64,000 bases of DNA from Lactobacillus sp. ESL0679 (GTDB lineage: Bacteria; Bacillota; Bacilli; Lactobacillales; Lactobacillaceae), in contig NZ_JAQTIG010000001.1 of assembly GCF_029433515.1 (NCBI RefSeq), forward strand, positions 558,001 through 622,000. The letters run 5' to 3'. Each line of letters opens with the position of its first letter. The stretch's first letter is position 1. The translations under genes were made by a program, and so were the position numbers. Positions 25,918 through 35,426 of this stretch are shown here, piece after piece. A model generated the notes under the pieces. It saw only the letters and a list, made by a program, of their open reading frames with translations, was not told the origin of the DNA and did not search any database.

Positions 25918-25945
25918 ATTTTTTAATATTAACGATTAATTAACA

Positions 25946-27724
25946 TTAAGCTTCTGAAGCACCTGAAGTTGCATCGTCTTCATCTACAGGACCAAAAGCA
26001 TCATCGTTAACGCCGTATTTTTCAGCAAAGTAGCTGAATGGCTTCAAACCTTGTGCTTGGTACTTCTCAACAAATGCTGGGTCGTCCAAAGTGTTCAATT
26101 CAGTTGAGTATGGCATTTCGTGAGTAAGCTTAACGTCTACTAACATTGGCTTATCAGAACTCTTCCATTCCTTAACTGCATCTTCGAATTCCTTCTTAGT
26201 ACGTACAGTTACACCCTTAACGTTCATACCTTCAGCAACCTTTGCCCAGTCGTTATCTGGAAGGATAACACCTGACAATGGTTGATGTGATTGGTCTTCT
26301 TGTTCAGCTTGGATGAAACCGAGAGTTTCGTTAGTGAAGACAACATTCATAATGTGCATGTTGTAACGAGCTTGGGTCAATAATTCTTGACTCATCATTG
26401 CAAAACCACCATCACCACCAAGGTTCCAAACTTCACGGTCTGGGCAAGCAGTTGCAGCAGCTACAGCAGCTGGTGAACCAAAGCCCATAGTTGCGTACAA
26501 GCCTGAAGTTGCCCAAACTTGATTATCGTGCAAGTTCATCAAACGTTGGAAGTCAATGTTGATGTTACCAACATCAATACCAAACATTGCATCGTCTGCA
26601 GCGTACTTGTTAATAATGTCAAAGATTGGTTCACGACGAATCGGCATTTCATCTGCATCGTCAAAGCTGTGTTGCCATTCTTCCCAGTTCTTACGGTCCT
26701 CAACACCAGCTTTGTAAAGTGGTGATTCTTCACGAGCTTCACCAGCATCAATGATTGCTTGTAAAGTCTTAGCACCATCAGCCAAGATTGGAAGATCAAC
26801 AGTATGACGCTTACCCAATTTTTCTGAGTCAACATCAATTTGGATCATCTTAGCCTTAGGGTTAAAGAAGTAGCTTGAGAATGGTGAGTCGTTACCAACC
26901 CATACAACCAAGTCAGCGTGAGTTTGAATGTCGTCACTTGCCTTAGGAGCACAACGACCAATTGAACCCAAGTATGCTGGAAATGCATCTTCAACGATAC
27001 CCTTAGCAATAACTGATGACATAATTGGCATCTTGAACTTGTCTGAGAATGCCTTCAATACGTCACCGTGACCCTTAAGTCCCATACCAAAGTAAACTAC
27101 TGGATTTGTAGCTTCTGCAATCAACTTAACTGCTTCATCAACTGATTCTTTAATTGGTGCAGCGTAGTTAGGCATAGCAGTTAATGAGTTAGCAGTAACT
27201 TGGAAGTTGTAGTCAATCTTGTCCCAACCGAAGTCTTTTGGCAAGATTAAAACTGCTGGACCCTTCTTAGCATATGCTTGACGAAGAGCTTCATCCATCA
27301 TCCGTGGAATTTGGTTAGCTGCTTTAATTTGGTGGTTCCAAACAGCAACGTTGTCAAACCAAGGCTTTTCATCAAAAGCTTGGAAGAAGTTCATATCTTG
27401 ACGACTAGTTGGTACGTTAGCAACGATAGCTACCATTGGGGTCTTGTCGTACTTGGCGTCGTATAAACCGTTCATCAAGTGAACAGCACCAGGTCCAGCT
27501 GAACCAAAACATACACCAACTTTACCAGTGAGCTTGTATTCAGCTGAAGCTGCTAAAGCGCCAGCTTCTTCGTGACGAACTTCGATAAACTTAAGTTTGT
27601 CTTTGAAATTAAGAATAGCATTCATAGTTGAATCGAATGAACCACCTGGATAACCAAAGATGTGGTCAATATCCCAATCAACTAATACTTGAAGCATTGC
27701 ATCTGAGCCATTAATTTTTGTCAT
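25946..27724 (-). CDS. Pyruvate oxidase 1 (TPP/FAD dependent), 592 aa
   Basis: Converts pyruvate, phosphate and O2 to acetyl phosphate, CO2 and H2O2, giving extra ATP in air and peroxide for competition. Layout is that of L. plantarum Pox/SpxB: N-terminal TPP-binding domain with catalytic Glu in FIEVRHEEAGALAA near 50, central FAD domain, and C-terminal TPP domain GDGGFAMMSQ near 445 with VFTNETLGFIQAEQED. After LKPFSYFAEKYG the chain continues with an acidic tail ending DDATSGASEA. GGAGAT lies before ATG 27724. Closely related to the next gene; each has its own promoter and terminator. Confidence 0.93.
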   Translation of the reverse strand: MTKINGSDAMLQVLVDWDIDHIFGYPGGSFDSTMNAILNFKDKLKFIEVRHEEAGALAASAEYKLTGKVGVCFGSAGPGAVHLMNGLYDAKYDKTPMVAIVANVPTSRQDMNFFQAFDEKPWFDNVAVWNHQIKAANQIPRMMDEALRQAYAKKGPAVLILPKDFGWDKIDYNFQVTANSLTAMPNYAAPIKESVDEAVKLIAEATNPVVYFGMGLKGHGDVLKAFSDKFKMPIMSSVIAKGIVEDAFPAYLGSIGRCAPKASDDIQTHADLVVWVGNDSPFSSYFFNPKAKMIQIDVDSEKLGKRHTVDLPILADGAKTLQAIIDAGEAREESPLYKAGVEDRKNWEEWQHSFDDADEMPIRREPIFDIINKYAADDAMFGIDVGNINIDFQRLMNLHDNQVWATSGLYATMGFGSPAAVAAATACPDREVWNLGGDGGFAMMSQELLTQARYNMHIMNVVFTNETLGFIQAEQEDQSHQPLSGVILPDNDWAKVAEGMNVKGVTVRTKKEFEDAVKEWKSSDKPMLVDVKLTHEMPYSTELNTLDDPAFVEKYQAQGLKPFSYFAEKYGVNDDAFGPVDEDDATSGASEA

Positions 27725-27761
27725 TTGAGCGTATCTCCTTCAAATAAATCACTTACATACA

Positions 27762-27791
27762 GTATTAAAACATATAATTTCATAATTACAA
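27762..27791 (-). promoter_or_regulatory. Promoter of pyruvate oxidase 1
   Basis: On the minus strand TTGTAA (27791-27786), 18 nt, TAATAC (27767-27762). The same layout and nearly the same spacer occur before pyruvate oxidase 2. Confidence 0.6.
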
Positions 27792-27987
27792 GTAACTGAA
27801 TTGCAAATGACTCAGTCTTTAGAAGATATCTAGCAAAATATAAAAGGTAACATAATCATAAATTTACAGACTGCAAATTTAGCGATAAGTTGACTTTAAT
27901 AAATAGAAATCGCTTTATTTACAATAATTTATAGACGATATTGGTTTTTTAATAAAAATCGCTACTATTAATATATATCAGTGCAAG
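27792..27987. other. AT-rich intergenic stretch between the pyruvate oxidases
   Basis: Within the 330-nt gap between the two oxidase genes, apart from the pox1 promoter and the pox2 terminator I see no open frame with a ribosome site. Two loosely similar segments contain AATCGCT (near 27908 and 27957), of unknown meaning. Confidence 0.4.
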
Positions 27988-28023
27988 CAAAAAAAACGAA
28001 ACCAAAATAAATTGATTTCGTTT
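27988..28023 (-). terminator. Terminator of pyruvate oxidase 2
   Basis: AAACGAAA (27994-28001) pairs with TTTCGTTT (28016-28023); on the minus strand the stem is followed by a run of T. Confidence 0.8.
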
Positions 28024-28055
28024 CTCTGAAAATAATTAAAATTATTTATTAATTA

Positions 28056-29864
28056 TTAGTGTGCTGAAGCACCTGAAGTTGCATCTTCTTCTGGCTCTGG
28101 TTCAGGTTCAGCTTCTTCTTCTGAAGCACCTGAAGCAGTGTCTTCTACAAGACCATATTTTTCAGCGAAGTAGCTGAATGGCTTCAAACCTTGTGCTTGG
28201 TACTTCTCAACGAATGCTGGGTCGTCCAAAGTGTTCAATTCAGTTGAGTAAGGCATTTCATGAGTGAACTTAACGTCGATTAACATTGGTCCATCCATTT
28301 GCTTGAATTCCTTAACTGCGTCTTCGAATTCCTTCTTAGTACGTACAGTTACACCCTTAACGTTCATACCTTCAGCAACCTTTGCCCAGTCGTTGTTAGG
28401 AATGATAACACCAGATAATGGTTGGTTAGATTCATCTTCTTGTTCAGCTTGAATGTAACCTAAAGTTTCGTTAGTGAAGACAACGTTGATAACGTGCATG
28501 TTGTAACGAGCTTGGGTCAATAATTCTTGGTTCATCATTGCGAAACCACCGTCACCACCAAGGTTCCAAACTTCACGTTCTGGATGAGTAGTAGCTGCAG
28601 CAAGTGATGCTGGAGTACCAAAGCCCATAGTTGCGTACAAGCCTGAAGTTGCCCAAGTTTGTTCATCATGTAAATTAACTAAACGTTGGAAGTCAATGTT
28701 GATGTTACCAACATCAATAGCAAACATTGCGTTGTCTGCAGCGTATTTGTTAATGATGTCAAAGATTGGTTCACGACGAACTGGCATTTCATCTGAGTCA
28801 ACAAAACTATTTTCCCATTCTTCCCAGTTTTCACGGTCTGCAATAGCAGCCTTGTAAAGTGGTGATTCTTCACGAGCTTCACCAGCATCAATAATTGCTT
28901 GCAAAGTCTTAGCACCATCAGCCAAGATTGGAACATCAACAGCATGACGCTTGCCCAATTTTTCTGAGTCAACATCAATTTGGATGACCTTAGCCTTTGG
29001 ATCAAAGAAGAAGACTGAGAATGGTGAGTTGTTACCAACCCATACAACCAAGTCAGCGTGAGTTTGAATGTCATCACTAGGTTTTGGTGCAACACGACCA
29101 ATTGAACCCATGTATGCTGGGAACTTGTCTTCAACGATACCCTTAGCAATAACTGATGACATAATTGGAGTCTTAAACTTGTCAGCAAATGCCTTTAAAA
29201 CATCGCCGTGACCCTTCATACCCATACCGTAGTATACTACTGGGTTCTTTGCTTCTTTAAGAAGTTTAACAGCTGCGTCAACATCAGTCTTTTTAGGAGC
29301 TGCATAGTTAGGAATAGCTTCTAATGAGTTGTATGTTACACGGAAGTTATCATTAATCTTGTCCCAACCAAAGTCCTTAGGAAGGATTAAAACTGCTGGA
29401 CCCTTCTTAGCATATGCTTGACGAAGAGCCTCGTCCATCATACTAGGAACTTGGTCAGCTGTCTTAATTTGGTGGTTCCAAACTGCTACGGCATCAAACC
29501 AAGGCTTTTCATCAAAAGCTTGGAAGAAGTCAATATCTTGACGACTAGTTGGTACGTTAGCAACGATAGCTACCATTGGTACCTTGTCATATTTTGCATC
29601 GTACAAACCGTTCATCAAGTGAACAGCACCAGGGCCGGCTGAACCAAAACATACACCAGCATGACCAGTGAATTTATATTCAGCAGCTGCTGCCAAAGCA
29701 CCAGCTTCTTCGTGACGAACTTCAATATAGTTCATCTTGCCCTTGAAATCGTGGATAGCGTTCATTGTTGAATCGAATGAACCACCTGGAAAACCATAAA
29801 TATGATCAATATGCCAGTCCAATAAAACTTGAAGCATGGCATTTGCGCCATTAATTTTTGCCAT
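28056..29864 (-). CDS. Pyruvate oxidase 2 (TPP/FAD dependent), 602 aa
   Basis: Paralog of pyruvate oxidase 1 with the same domains: Glu in YIEVRHEEAGALAA, GDGGFAMMNQ and VFTNETLGYIQAEQED. The start is ATG 29864 (MAKINGANAM, matching MTKINGSDAM of the paralog) with AAGGAG upstream; longer in-frame starts lie within the shared promoter. The tail after YFAEKYG is longer than in pox1, a Glu/Pro run (AEPEPEPEE) between two copies of the ATSGAS-like element. A cre-like palindrome lies about 140 nt upstream. Confidence 0.93.
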   Translation of the reverse strand: MAKINGANAMLQVLLDWHIDHIYGFPGGSFDSTMNAIHDFKGKMNYIEVRHEEAGALAAAAEYKFTGHAGVCFGSAGPGAVHLMNGLYDAKYDKVPMVAIVANVPTSRQDIDFFQAFDEKPWFDAVAVWNHQIKTADQVPSMMDEALRQAYAKKGPAVLILPKDFGWDKINDNFRVTYNSLEAIPNYAAPKKTDVDAAVKLLKEAKNPVVYYGMGMKGHGDVLKAFADKFKTPIMSSVIAKGIVEDKFPAYMGSIGRVAPKPSDDIQTHADLVVWVGNNSPFSVFFFDPKAKVIQIDVDSEKLGKRHAVDVPILADGAKTLQAIIDAGEAREESPLYKAAIADRENWEEWENSFVDSDEMPVRREPIFDIINKYAADNAMFAIDVGNINIDFQRLVNLHDEQTWATSGLYATMGFGTPASLAAATTHPEREVWNLGGDGGFAMMNQELLTQARYNMHVINVVFTNETLGYIQAEQEDESNQPLSGVIIPNNDWAKVAEGMNVKGVTVRTKKEFEDAVKEFKQMDGPMLIDVKFTHEMPYSTELNTLDDPAFVEKYQAQGLKPFSYFAEKYGLVEDTASGASEEEAEPEPEPEEDATSGASAH

Positions 29865-29905
29865 TTTAAAGTGCATCTCCTTAAATACATGTTTACTTAC
29901 ATAAT

Positions 29906-29935
29906 GTATTAAAACATATAATTTCACAATTTCAA
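29906..29935 (-). promoter_or_regulatory. Promoter of pyruvate oxidase 2
   Basis: On the minus strand TTGAAA (29935-29930), 18 nt, TAATAC (29911-29906), with a spacer nearly identical to that of pyruvate oxidase 1. This indicates the promoter was duplicated with the gene. Confidence 0.6.
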
Positions 29936-30004
29936 GTATGCACTAACGTTAATAAAGTACTGGGATTTCGGCTTTTAAAAAGAAATATTTTCACAATTTG
30001 GATA

Positions 30005-30028
30005 GCGTTATCATTGATAACGCTTTTA
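30005..30028 (-). promoter_or_regulatory. cre-like palindrome upstream of pyruvate oxidase 2
   Basis: AGCGTTATC-ATT-GATAACGCT palindrome. On the minus strand TAAAAGCGTTATCA (30028-30015) matches the CcpA cre consensus TGWAARCGYTWWCA at 13 of 14 positions. CcpA control of pyruvate oxidases is known in lactobacilli and streptococci. Confidence 0.5.
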
Positions 30029-30110
30029 CAGCAATCTTTATGCTTGTTATCAATTGATCATTCTTCAAATATAATCGCCAAGTTTTAAATATAAAAATTT
30101 TTAATTTTTT

Positions 30111-32009
30111 TTACTTCTTAATCTTTTCATAATGACCATTTTGAATATACACACTCAAAATAGCCAAATCTGCCGGATTAACACCCGATATTCTTTCGGC
30201 TTGAGCTATTGTCTCAGGCCGAATCTTAGCGAATTTCTGTCTTGCTTCGGTTGCCAAACCATCGATTGCATTATAGTCAATGTCTGCTGGGATTTTTTTA
30301 GCTTCTTGACGGTGGAGCCGGTCAATCTGAACCTGTTCTTTTTTAATATATCCGGCGTACTTAATATTAATTTCAACCTGTTCTTTGACGTAACGATCTG
30401 ATGAAATTTCCTCTCCTGTCAGCCGTTCAATGTCATCAATTGTTACTTTAGGCCGTCTTAAAAAGATGTCTGCTTTAACTCCAGCACCCATTGCATTTTC
30501 ACCAATTCCACTCAAATATTGTTGAATTTCAAAGTTTGGATGAATGGTTAAACTAGCCAATTTTGCCTTAACATTTGCAATTTGTTTTTTCTTATTTTCA
30601 AATTTAGCATAACGTTCATCTGAAATTAAGCCCAACTTGTAGCCATAATCAGTTAATCGCAAGTCAGCGTTATCATGGCGTAAAATTAATCTATATTCGG
30701 CGCGTGAGGTAAGCAAGCGATATGGCTCCTCAGTGCCCTTAGTTACCAAATCATCAATTAAAACACCAATGTAGGCTTCATCCCTGCCCAAAGTAAAACC
30801 CGGCTTGCCAGCAGCACGCAAAGCAGCATTAATTCCAGCAATTAGTCCTTGTCCAGCTGCTTCTTCATAGCCAGAAGTACCGTTCATTTGACCAGCAGTA
30901 AACAAGTTCTTAATATTTTTAGTTTCCAAAGTATGCTTTAACTGCCACGGATCAACAACATCATATTCAATTGCATAACCCGGCCGCATCATTTCAGCAT
31001 GTTCTAATCCCGCAACTGAGTGCAGCATTTTCAGTTGAATTTCTTCTGGCATTGAAGTTGAAAAATCACCAACATAGACTTCCTTGGTAGTCTTTCCTTC
31101 CGGCTCTAAGAATATTTGGTGGCGCGGTTTATCAGCAAACCGGACAACCTTGGTTTCGATTGACGGACAATAACGCGGCCCAACACCCTTAATCTGACCC
31201 GAAAACATTGGCGAACGTGTCAAATTTTCATTAATAATCTTGTGTGTTTCCTGATTGGTATAAGTCATCCAGCAAGAAACTTGGTCCTTTAAGTAGTCTT
31301 CATCCCTACTGGTAAAGGAAAAGTGACGCGGCTCTTTATCTCCAGGTTCCTCTTCAGTTTTGGAATAATCAATCGTATTACCATTAACGCGCGGCGGGGT
31401 CCCTGTCTTAAAGCGGCGCAGTTTAAAGCCCAATTTTTCCAAATTTTCGGATAATTTAATCGCTGGTACTGTGTTATTAGGACCTGAAGAATAATTCAAT
31501 TCCCCAATAAAAATGCGACCACGAGCAGAAGTCCCTGTTGTAAGCACAACACTTTTAGCATGGTAACGAGCACCTGTGTTAGTGATAAGGCCCGTACATA
31601 CCCCCTCTTCAACAATTAATTCGTCCACTGTTGCCTGACGCAAAGTCAAATTAGGAGTATTCTCAATAACATCCTTCATTTGCTCATGATATTGCCACTT
31701 GTCAGCTTGAGCCCGTAAAGCACGTACTGCTGGGCCCTTACCCGTATTTAGCATCCGCATTTGGATATAGGTGGCATCAATATTTTTACCCATTTGGCCA
31801 CCCAAAGCATCAATCTCACGCACAACCGTCCCCTTGGCTGGACCACCAACGGACGGATTACACGGCATGAAGGCAACCATATCAAGACTAATTGTCAGTA
31901 ATAAAGTCTTTTGACCCATCTTGGCACTAGCCAAAGCTGCCTCGCTGCCGGCATGACCGGCACCAACAACAATGACATCATAATCATTTGAGTCGTAACT
32001 TTTAATCAT
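30111..32009 (-). CDS. mnmG: tRNA uridine-5-carboxymethylaminomethyl synthase MnmG, 632 aa
   Basis: With MnmE it forms cmnm5U34 in tRNAs reading split codon boxes. FAD-binding [16 protein letters not shown] near residue 15, [10 protein letters not shown] near 50, the conserved GPRYCPSIE near 277 with its catalytic Cys, and [26 protein letters not shown] block near 365. ATG 32009 (MIKSYDSN) is preferred: GGAG lies upstream and it leaves 14 nt after mnmE; the longer TTG start overlaps mnmE. The usual downstream rsmG-noc-parAB genes are absent; pyruvate oxidases follow instead. Confidence 0.95.
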   Translation of the reverse strand: MIKSYDSNDYDVIVVGAGHAGSEAALASAKMGQKTLLLTISLDMVAFMPCNPSVGGPAKGTVVREIDALGGQMGKNIDATYIQMRMLNTGKGPAVRALRAQADKWQYHEQMKDVIENTPNLTLRQATVDELIVEEGVCTGLITNTGARYHAKSVVLTTGTSARGRIFIGELNYSSGPNNTVPAIKLSENLEKLGFKLRRFKTGTPPRVNGNTIDYSKTEEEPGDKEPRHFSFTSRDEDYLKDQVSCWMTYTNQETHKIINENLTRSPMFSGQIKGVGPRYCPSIETKVVRFADKPRHQIFLEPEGKTTKEVYVGDFSTSMPEEIQLKMLHSVAGLEHAEMMRPGYAIEYDVVDPWQLKHTLETKNIKNLFTAGQMNGTSGYEEAAGQGLIAGINAALRAAGKPGFTLGRDEAYIGVLIDDLVTKGTEEPYRLLTSRAEYRLILRHDNADLRLTDYGYKLGLISDERYAKFENKKKQIANVKAKLASLTIHPNFEIQQYLSGIGENAMGAGVKADIFLRRPKVTIDDIERLTGEEISSDRYVKEQVEINIKYAGYIKKEQVQIDRLHRQEAKKIPADIDYNAIDGLATEARQKFAKIRPETIAQAERISGVNPADLAILSVYIQNGHYEKIKK

Positions 32010-32023
32010 TTCCACTTCTACTC

Positions 32024-33409
32024 CTATTTTCCTAAACAAAATTGACTAAATAATTCATTAACTAGCTCATCAGGACTACTTTCACCCGTAATCTCGCCTA
32101 AGGTGTCCCATGCGCCGTTAAAATCAATCTGGGCAATATCTACCGGCACTTCATCTTTAACTGCCTGAATAACGTCTTGCAGCTGTTTTTTGGCCTTTTC
32201 TAGCAAACCAACTTGGCGCTGGTTAGTGACCATTACCTGATCATTAGAATTTTCAATTCCACTAAAGAATAATTTTCTAATTGCTTCTTCTAGTTCAGTA
32301 AGATTCTTTTCTTGCAAAATCGATGTAGCAATTACCTCACTACCCGTTATTTTTTTGATTTCACTAACCGTTAATTTTTGCCCTAAGTCCGTCTTATTTA
32401 AAATTACAATCCGCTTTTTAGCATCTGTTGCAGCAATTAGTGCCTTGTCTTCTGCCGACAACTCCTGACTAGAATCAAGTAGTAATAACACTAAATCGGC
32501 TTGCGCCAACACCTTTTTAGACCGTTCGACACCAATTTTTTCAACTTTATTATCAGTATGCCGAATCCCAGCTGTATCAATCAGCTTCAGCGGCACTCCT
32601 TTAATTGCGACGTATTCCTCTAACGTGTCTCGGGTCGTTCCCGCAACATCGGTAACAATCGCCTTATCGCTTTTAGTCAAATAATTAAGCAGCGATGACT
32701 TACCAACATTGGGCTGACCAATGATTGCCGTTGCCAAGCCATTGCGCAAAGCCGTCCCTTCAGCTGCCGTATCCAGTAAGCGCGTGATTTTTTCACTTAC
32801 CGACTGTGAAACCGACGCCATCTGCTTAGCGGTAATAGTGTCGGCATCGTACTCAGGATAATCAATGTTAACCTCAACGTTTGCCAAGGTATCCAAAATT
32901 TCCTGCCGCATCGCGCGAATTTTTTCGAGCAAGCCACCTTCAAGCTGCTTTTCAGCAACTTGACGGGCCTTATCAGTCTTAGCACGCACAATATCCATTA
33001 CACTTTCGGCTTGAGTCAAATCAATTCGGCCGTTGACAAATGCCCGTTTGGTAAACTCACCAGCATCCGCCATTCGTGCACCTTCTTTAAGCAATAGTTG
33101 CAAAATGCGGTTAGTGACCACGATGCCGCCGTGGCAATTAATTTCGACAATATCTTCACGCGTAAATGTTTTCGGCGCTAGCATTACTGAGACCATTGCC
33201 TCGTCAATTACTTGGTTAGTTTCTAGTTCAATTACGTGACCATAATGAATTGTATGACTAGGTACTTTGGCTAAATTAGCGCCTTTAAAAACGAGGTTAG
33301 CAATCTTGACTGCATCTTCTCCCGACATGCGGACAATCGAAATTCCACCCTCACCAATTGGCGTTGAAATAGCAGCAATTGTATCAAATTCGGTTAAAGT
33401 TTGTGCCAT
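32024..33409 (-). CDS. mnmE: tRNA modification GTPase MnmE, 461 aa
   Basis: Partner of MnmG in wobble-uridine modification. N-terminal formyl-THF-binding domain with [10 protein letters not shown] near 17, a helical domain, and an embedded GTPase domain: G1 GQPNVGKSS near 228, G3 DTAGIRHT near 274, G4 NKTD near 340. The C-terminus CLGK carries the catalytic Cys of the family's C-x-G-K motif. AAGGAG precedes ATG 33409. Co-transcribed with mnmG. The jag/khpB gene often found between yidC and mnmE is missing here. Confidence 0.96.
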   Translation of the reverse strand: MAQTLTEFDTIAAISTPIGEGGISIVRMSGEDAVKIANLVFKGANLAKVPSHTIHYGHVIELETNQVIDEAMVSVMLAPKTFTREDIVEINCHGGIVVTNRILQLLLKEGARMADAGEFTKRAFVNGRIDLTQAESVMDIVRAKTDKARQVAEKQLEGGLLEKIRAMRQEILDTLANVEVNIDYPEYDADTITAKQMASVSQSVSEKITRLLDTAAEGTALRNGLATAIIGQPNVGKSSLLNYLTKSDKAIVTDVAGTTRDTLEEYVAIKGVPLKLIDTAGIRHTDNKVEKIGVERSKKVLAQADLVLLLLDSSQELSAEDKALIAATDAKKRIVILNKTDLGQKLTVSEIKKITGSEVIATSILQEKNLTELEEAIRKLFFSGIENSNDQVMVTNQRQVGLLEKAKKQLQDVIQAVKDEVPVDIAQIDFNGAWDTLGEITGESSPDELVNELFSQFCLGK

Positions 33410-33436
33410 AATTTCTCCTTTTCAAATAAATTTCAA

Positions 33437-33492
33437 TAAAAAAAGCGCATTATAGCACCACGAAAAATTCGTGATGTATAAAGCACTTTGAC
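33437..33492 (-). terminator. Terminator after yidC
   Basis: On the minus strand an outer AAAGTGC/GCGCTTT and inner ATCACGA/TCGTGGT stem are followed by seven T, separating yidC from mnmE. Confidence 0.7.
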
Positions 33493-33525
33493 TACTTTAT
33501 CTAAAAATCACTTTAGACTAAATAT

Positions 33526-34395
33526 TTACTTTTTACGCTTTAAACGCTTATAAGTTCTTCTAAGTTTACGTTTACGCTCACGTTCGGCTTCTGCCTTAGC
33601 TTCTTGCGCCTTGCGATATTTAATCGGATTCTGCAAGATAAAGGTTTGGCCAACTTGGAAGAGGTTAGAAACTACCCAGTACAAAACAATCGCTGACTGG
33701 AAGTAAATTCCCATTACACCAACCATAATTGACATCCCATAAGTCATCATCTTAGTTGATGCTGTTTGTGATTCCTTCGGCGTTGACAACTGACTAATGT
33801 AAGTTGACAGGAACGTCAAAATCATCGACAAAATCGGCATAATGAAGTAAGGATCTGGTTTACCTAAATCCATCCATAAAAAATGACCTGTCTGAAGTTG
33901 CGGTGTTTGCCAGATTGCTCCATACAAGGCATACATTACCGGCAACTGAATAATTAGCGGCAAGCAACCAGCATACGGATTAATCCCAGCTTCTTTATAA
34001 AGCTTATTAGTTTCTTGGGACAATAACGTCCTAGATTCCGTATCATTACCCGGATATTTTTTGCGTAATGCATTAATTTCCGGTTGAATTGCTTGCATCT
34101 TTGTCGTGCTCTTAATGGAAATCGCACTGAGCGGATACAAAATAACCCGCACAATTACAGTAAAGACAATAATTGCCCACCCGTAACTATTGCTCATAAT
34201 TTTAGCCAGCCATAGGATAAAGACCGACATATAATAAATGATCCAGCGATTCCACCAGCTACCGCTAGTATGCGAAACCGGCGCTACTTTGGCGTTAGTT
34301 TGCGCTGCACAACCCGTTAAAACAACAGCGATTGTAACAACTGCTAGCAGTGTAAGCAGACGTTTGACATTTCTCTTAGTTAAAATGTCTTTCAC
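33526..34395 (-). CDS. yidC: Membrane protein insertase YidC, 289 aa
   Basis: Inserts membrane proteins with or without Sec. Starts at GTG 34395, one base after the rnpA stop, with GAGGAAG upstream; longer frames run back through rnpA. Signal peptide with lipobox LTGC near residue 22, then the YidC/Oxa1 core with five membrane segments: WIIYYMSVF, YGWAIIVFTVIVRVILYPL (conserved groove Arg), PYAGCLPLIIQLPVMYALYG and FQSAIVLYWVVSNLF. The basic tail RKRKLRRTYKRLKRKK fits ribosome binding. Gram-positive YidC1 type. Confidence 0.95.
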   Translation of the reverse strand: MKDILTKRNVKRLLTLLAVVTIAVVLTGCAAQTNAKVAPVSHTSGSWWNRWIIYYMSVFILWLAKIMSNSYGWAIIVFTVIVRVILYPLSAISIKSTTKMQAIQPEINALRKKYPGNDTESRTLLSQETNKLYKEAGINPYAGCLPLIIQLPVMYALYGAIWQTPQLQTGHFLWMDLGKPDPYFIMPILSMILTFLSTYISQLSTPKESQTASTKMMTYGMSIMVGVMGIYFQSAIVLYWVVSNLFQVGQTFILQNPIKYRKAQEAKAEAERERKRKLRRTYKRLKRKK

Positions 34396-34396
34396 T

Positions 34397-34765
34397 CTAA
34401 TCTTCCTCAACTTCATCAGGTATTTCTTCAATAATATTGGCCAAAAAGAGTGCGTGCAGCAAGTTCTTTCTAACTTCAGCCATTTTAAAATTACGCGCAT
34501 ATGGTCTAGCAATCACTAAAAAATCAATTTGCGCTTCAATTGCAGGCTTATTTTCAGTAAGAACCGCACGAATATAACGTTTGAGCCGGTTGCGAACAAC
34601 GGCAGTATGACCCACCTTTTTGCCAACAGAAATCCCCACTCGAAAATGTTTATTTTCTGTTTTATCTATTTTATAGATGACAAAAGCACGGTTTGCCACT
34701 GAATTACCAGATTTAAAAACTCGCTGAAAATCATTTTCAGTTTTAACTCGATAAGACTTTCTCAA
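34397..34765 (-). CDS. rnpA: Ribonuclease P protein component, 122 aa
   Basis: Protein subunit of RNase P, which matures tRNA 5' ends. The N-terminus [20 protein letters not shown] and the RNR motif [19 protein letters not shown] near 53 are diagnostic; the C-terminus is acidic ([10 protein letters not shown]). One base separates it from yidC. Upstream lies a hairpin that would partly terminate the rpmH transcript. Confidence 0.96.
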   Translation of the reverse strand: MRKSYRVKTENDFQRVFKSGNSVANRAFVIYKIDKTENKHFRVGISVGKKVGHTAVVRNRLKRYIRAVLTENKPAIEAQIDFLVIARPYARNFKMAEVRKNLLHALFLANIIEEIPDEVEED

Positions 34766-34790
34766 AACGTTTCATTCCACTCTTGTACAC

Positions 34791-34816
34791 TAAAAAAACC
34801 ACTGGGATTCAGTGGT
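34791..34816 (-). terminator. Attenuating terminator between rpmH and rnpA
   Basis: ACCACTG/CAGTGGT stem (34798-34816) directly after the rpmH stop, followed on the minus strand by seven T. It can lower rnpA expression relative to rpmH. Confidence 0.75.
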
Positions 34817-34957
34817 TTAAGCAGATAAGACTTTTCTACCCTTTGCACGGCGTCTAGCTAAAACCTTGCGGCCATTAGATGTACTCATCCGTTTCATAAA
34901 GCCATGAACTCGTGAACGGTGACGCTTTTTAGGTTGGTAAGTTCTCTTAGTTGTCAT
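34817..34957 (-). CDS. rpmH: 50S ribosomal protein L34, 46 aa
   Basis: Reading from ATG 34957 gives [20 protein letters not shown] and ends [11 protein letters not shown], the classic very basic L34 of 46 residues. AGGTG lies upstream. It heads the leftward rpmH-rnpA-yidC group next to oriC, as in most Firmicutes. Confidence 0.98.
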   Translation of the reverse strand: MTTKRTYQPKKRHRSRVHGFMKRMSTSNGRKVLARRRAKGRKVLSA

Positions 34958-34984
34958 TAAACTACACCTCCATTTTTATATGCT

Positions 34985-35426
34985 AACTGCACAATTTAAT
35001 ATTTAGAATAGCATGATTAAAGTAAAAAACCAAGTAAAAATGCTAATTAATTTTGCACCAATTAGATAAATTTTTAAACTAACCTGAATCTGTCTGTGCA
35101 ATTTTTAGCAGATTAATTTTCCACAAGTTAGTAATTCACAGCCTGATTGCAGCATTTTTCCACAATCATCAGCATGTTGATAAAGATATTCACATCATGT
35201 GGATATAATTTTAAAAATTCAAACTTATTTCTGCTATATCAGCTTATTTTATTAACAGCTTTATCCAAAAAGCATTTTTCCACAGCCAGATAATCAGAAA
35301 CATTGTTAATTAACTAAATTGTTTTATCCACAGCATGTTAATTCTTAATTTCTTTTGTTCACTTGTGGAAAACATTTTGCTTAGATGGTAAAATAACTTG
35401 GGTTAAAAATTATTGGAGGAGATACT
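34985..35426. other. oriC: Chromosomal origin oriC, region upstream of dnaA
   Basis: AT-rich gap between rpmH and dnaA with a dense DnaA-box array. Perfect TTATCCACA lies at 35324-35332. TTTTCCACA occurs at 35117-35125, 35156-35164 and 35276-35284 and, on the minus strand, at 35364-35372. ATATCCACA is on the minus strand at 35198-35206; weaker ATATTCACA is at 35186-35194 and TAATTCACA at 35132-35140; a deviant TTATCCAAA is at 35261. The 14-mer AGCATTTTTCCACA is repeated at 35151 and 35271. Gene orientation switches here, as expected at an origin. Confidence 0.92.

Noticed and set aside
29922-30000. Repeated TTTCACAATTT (29922 and 29989) as Rex operator for pyruvate oxidase 2
   Set aside because: Rex sites are inverted pairs TTGTGAA-N4-TTCACAA; here only single half-sites 67 bp apart are seen, and one forms part of the -35 region.
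34396-34512. Extended N-terminus for YidC starting at 34512
   Set aside because: It runs through most of the rnpA 3' end in another frame; GTG 34395 with its ribosome site gives a normal signal peptide.
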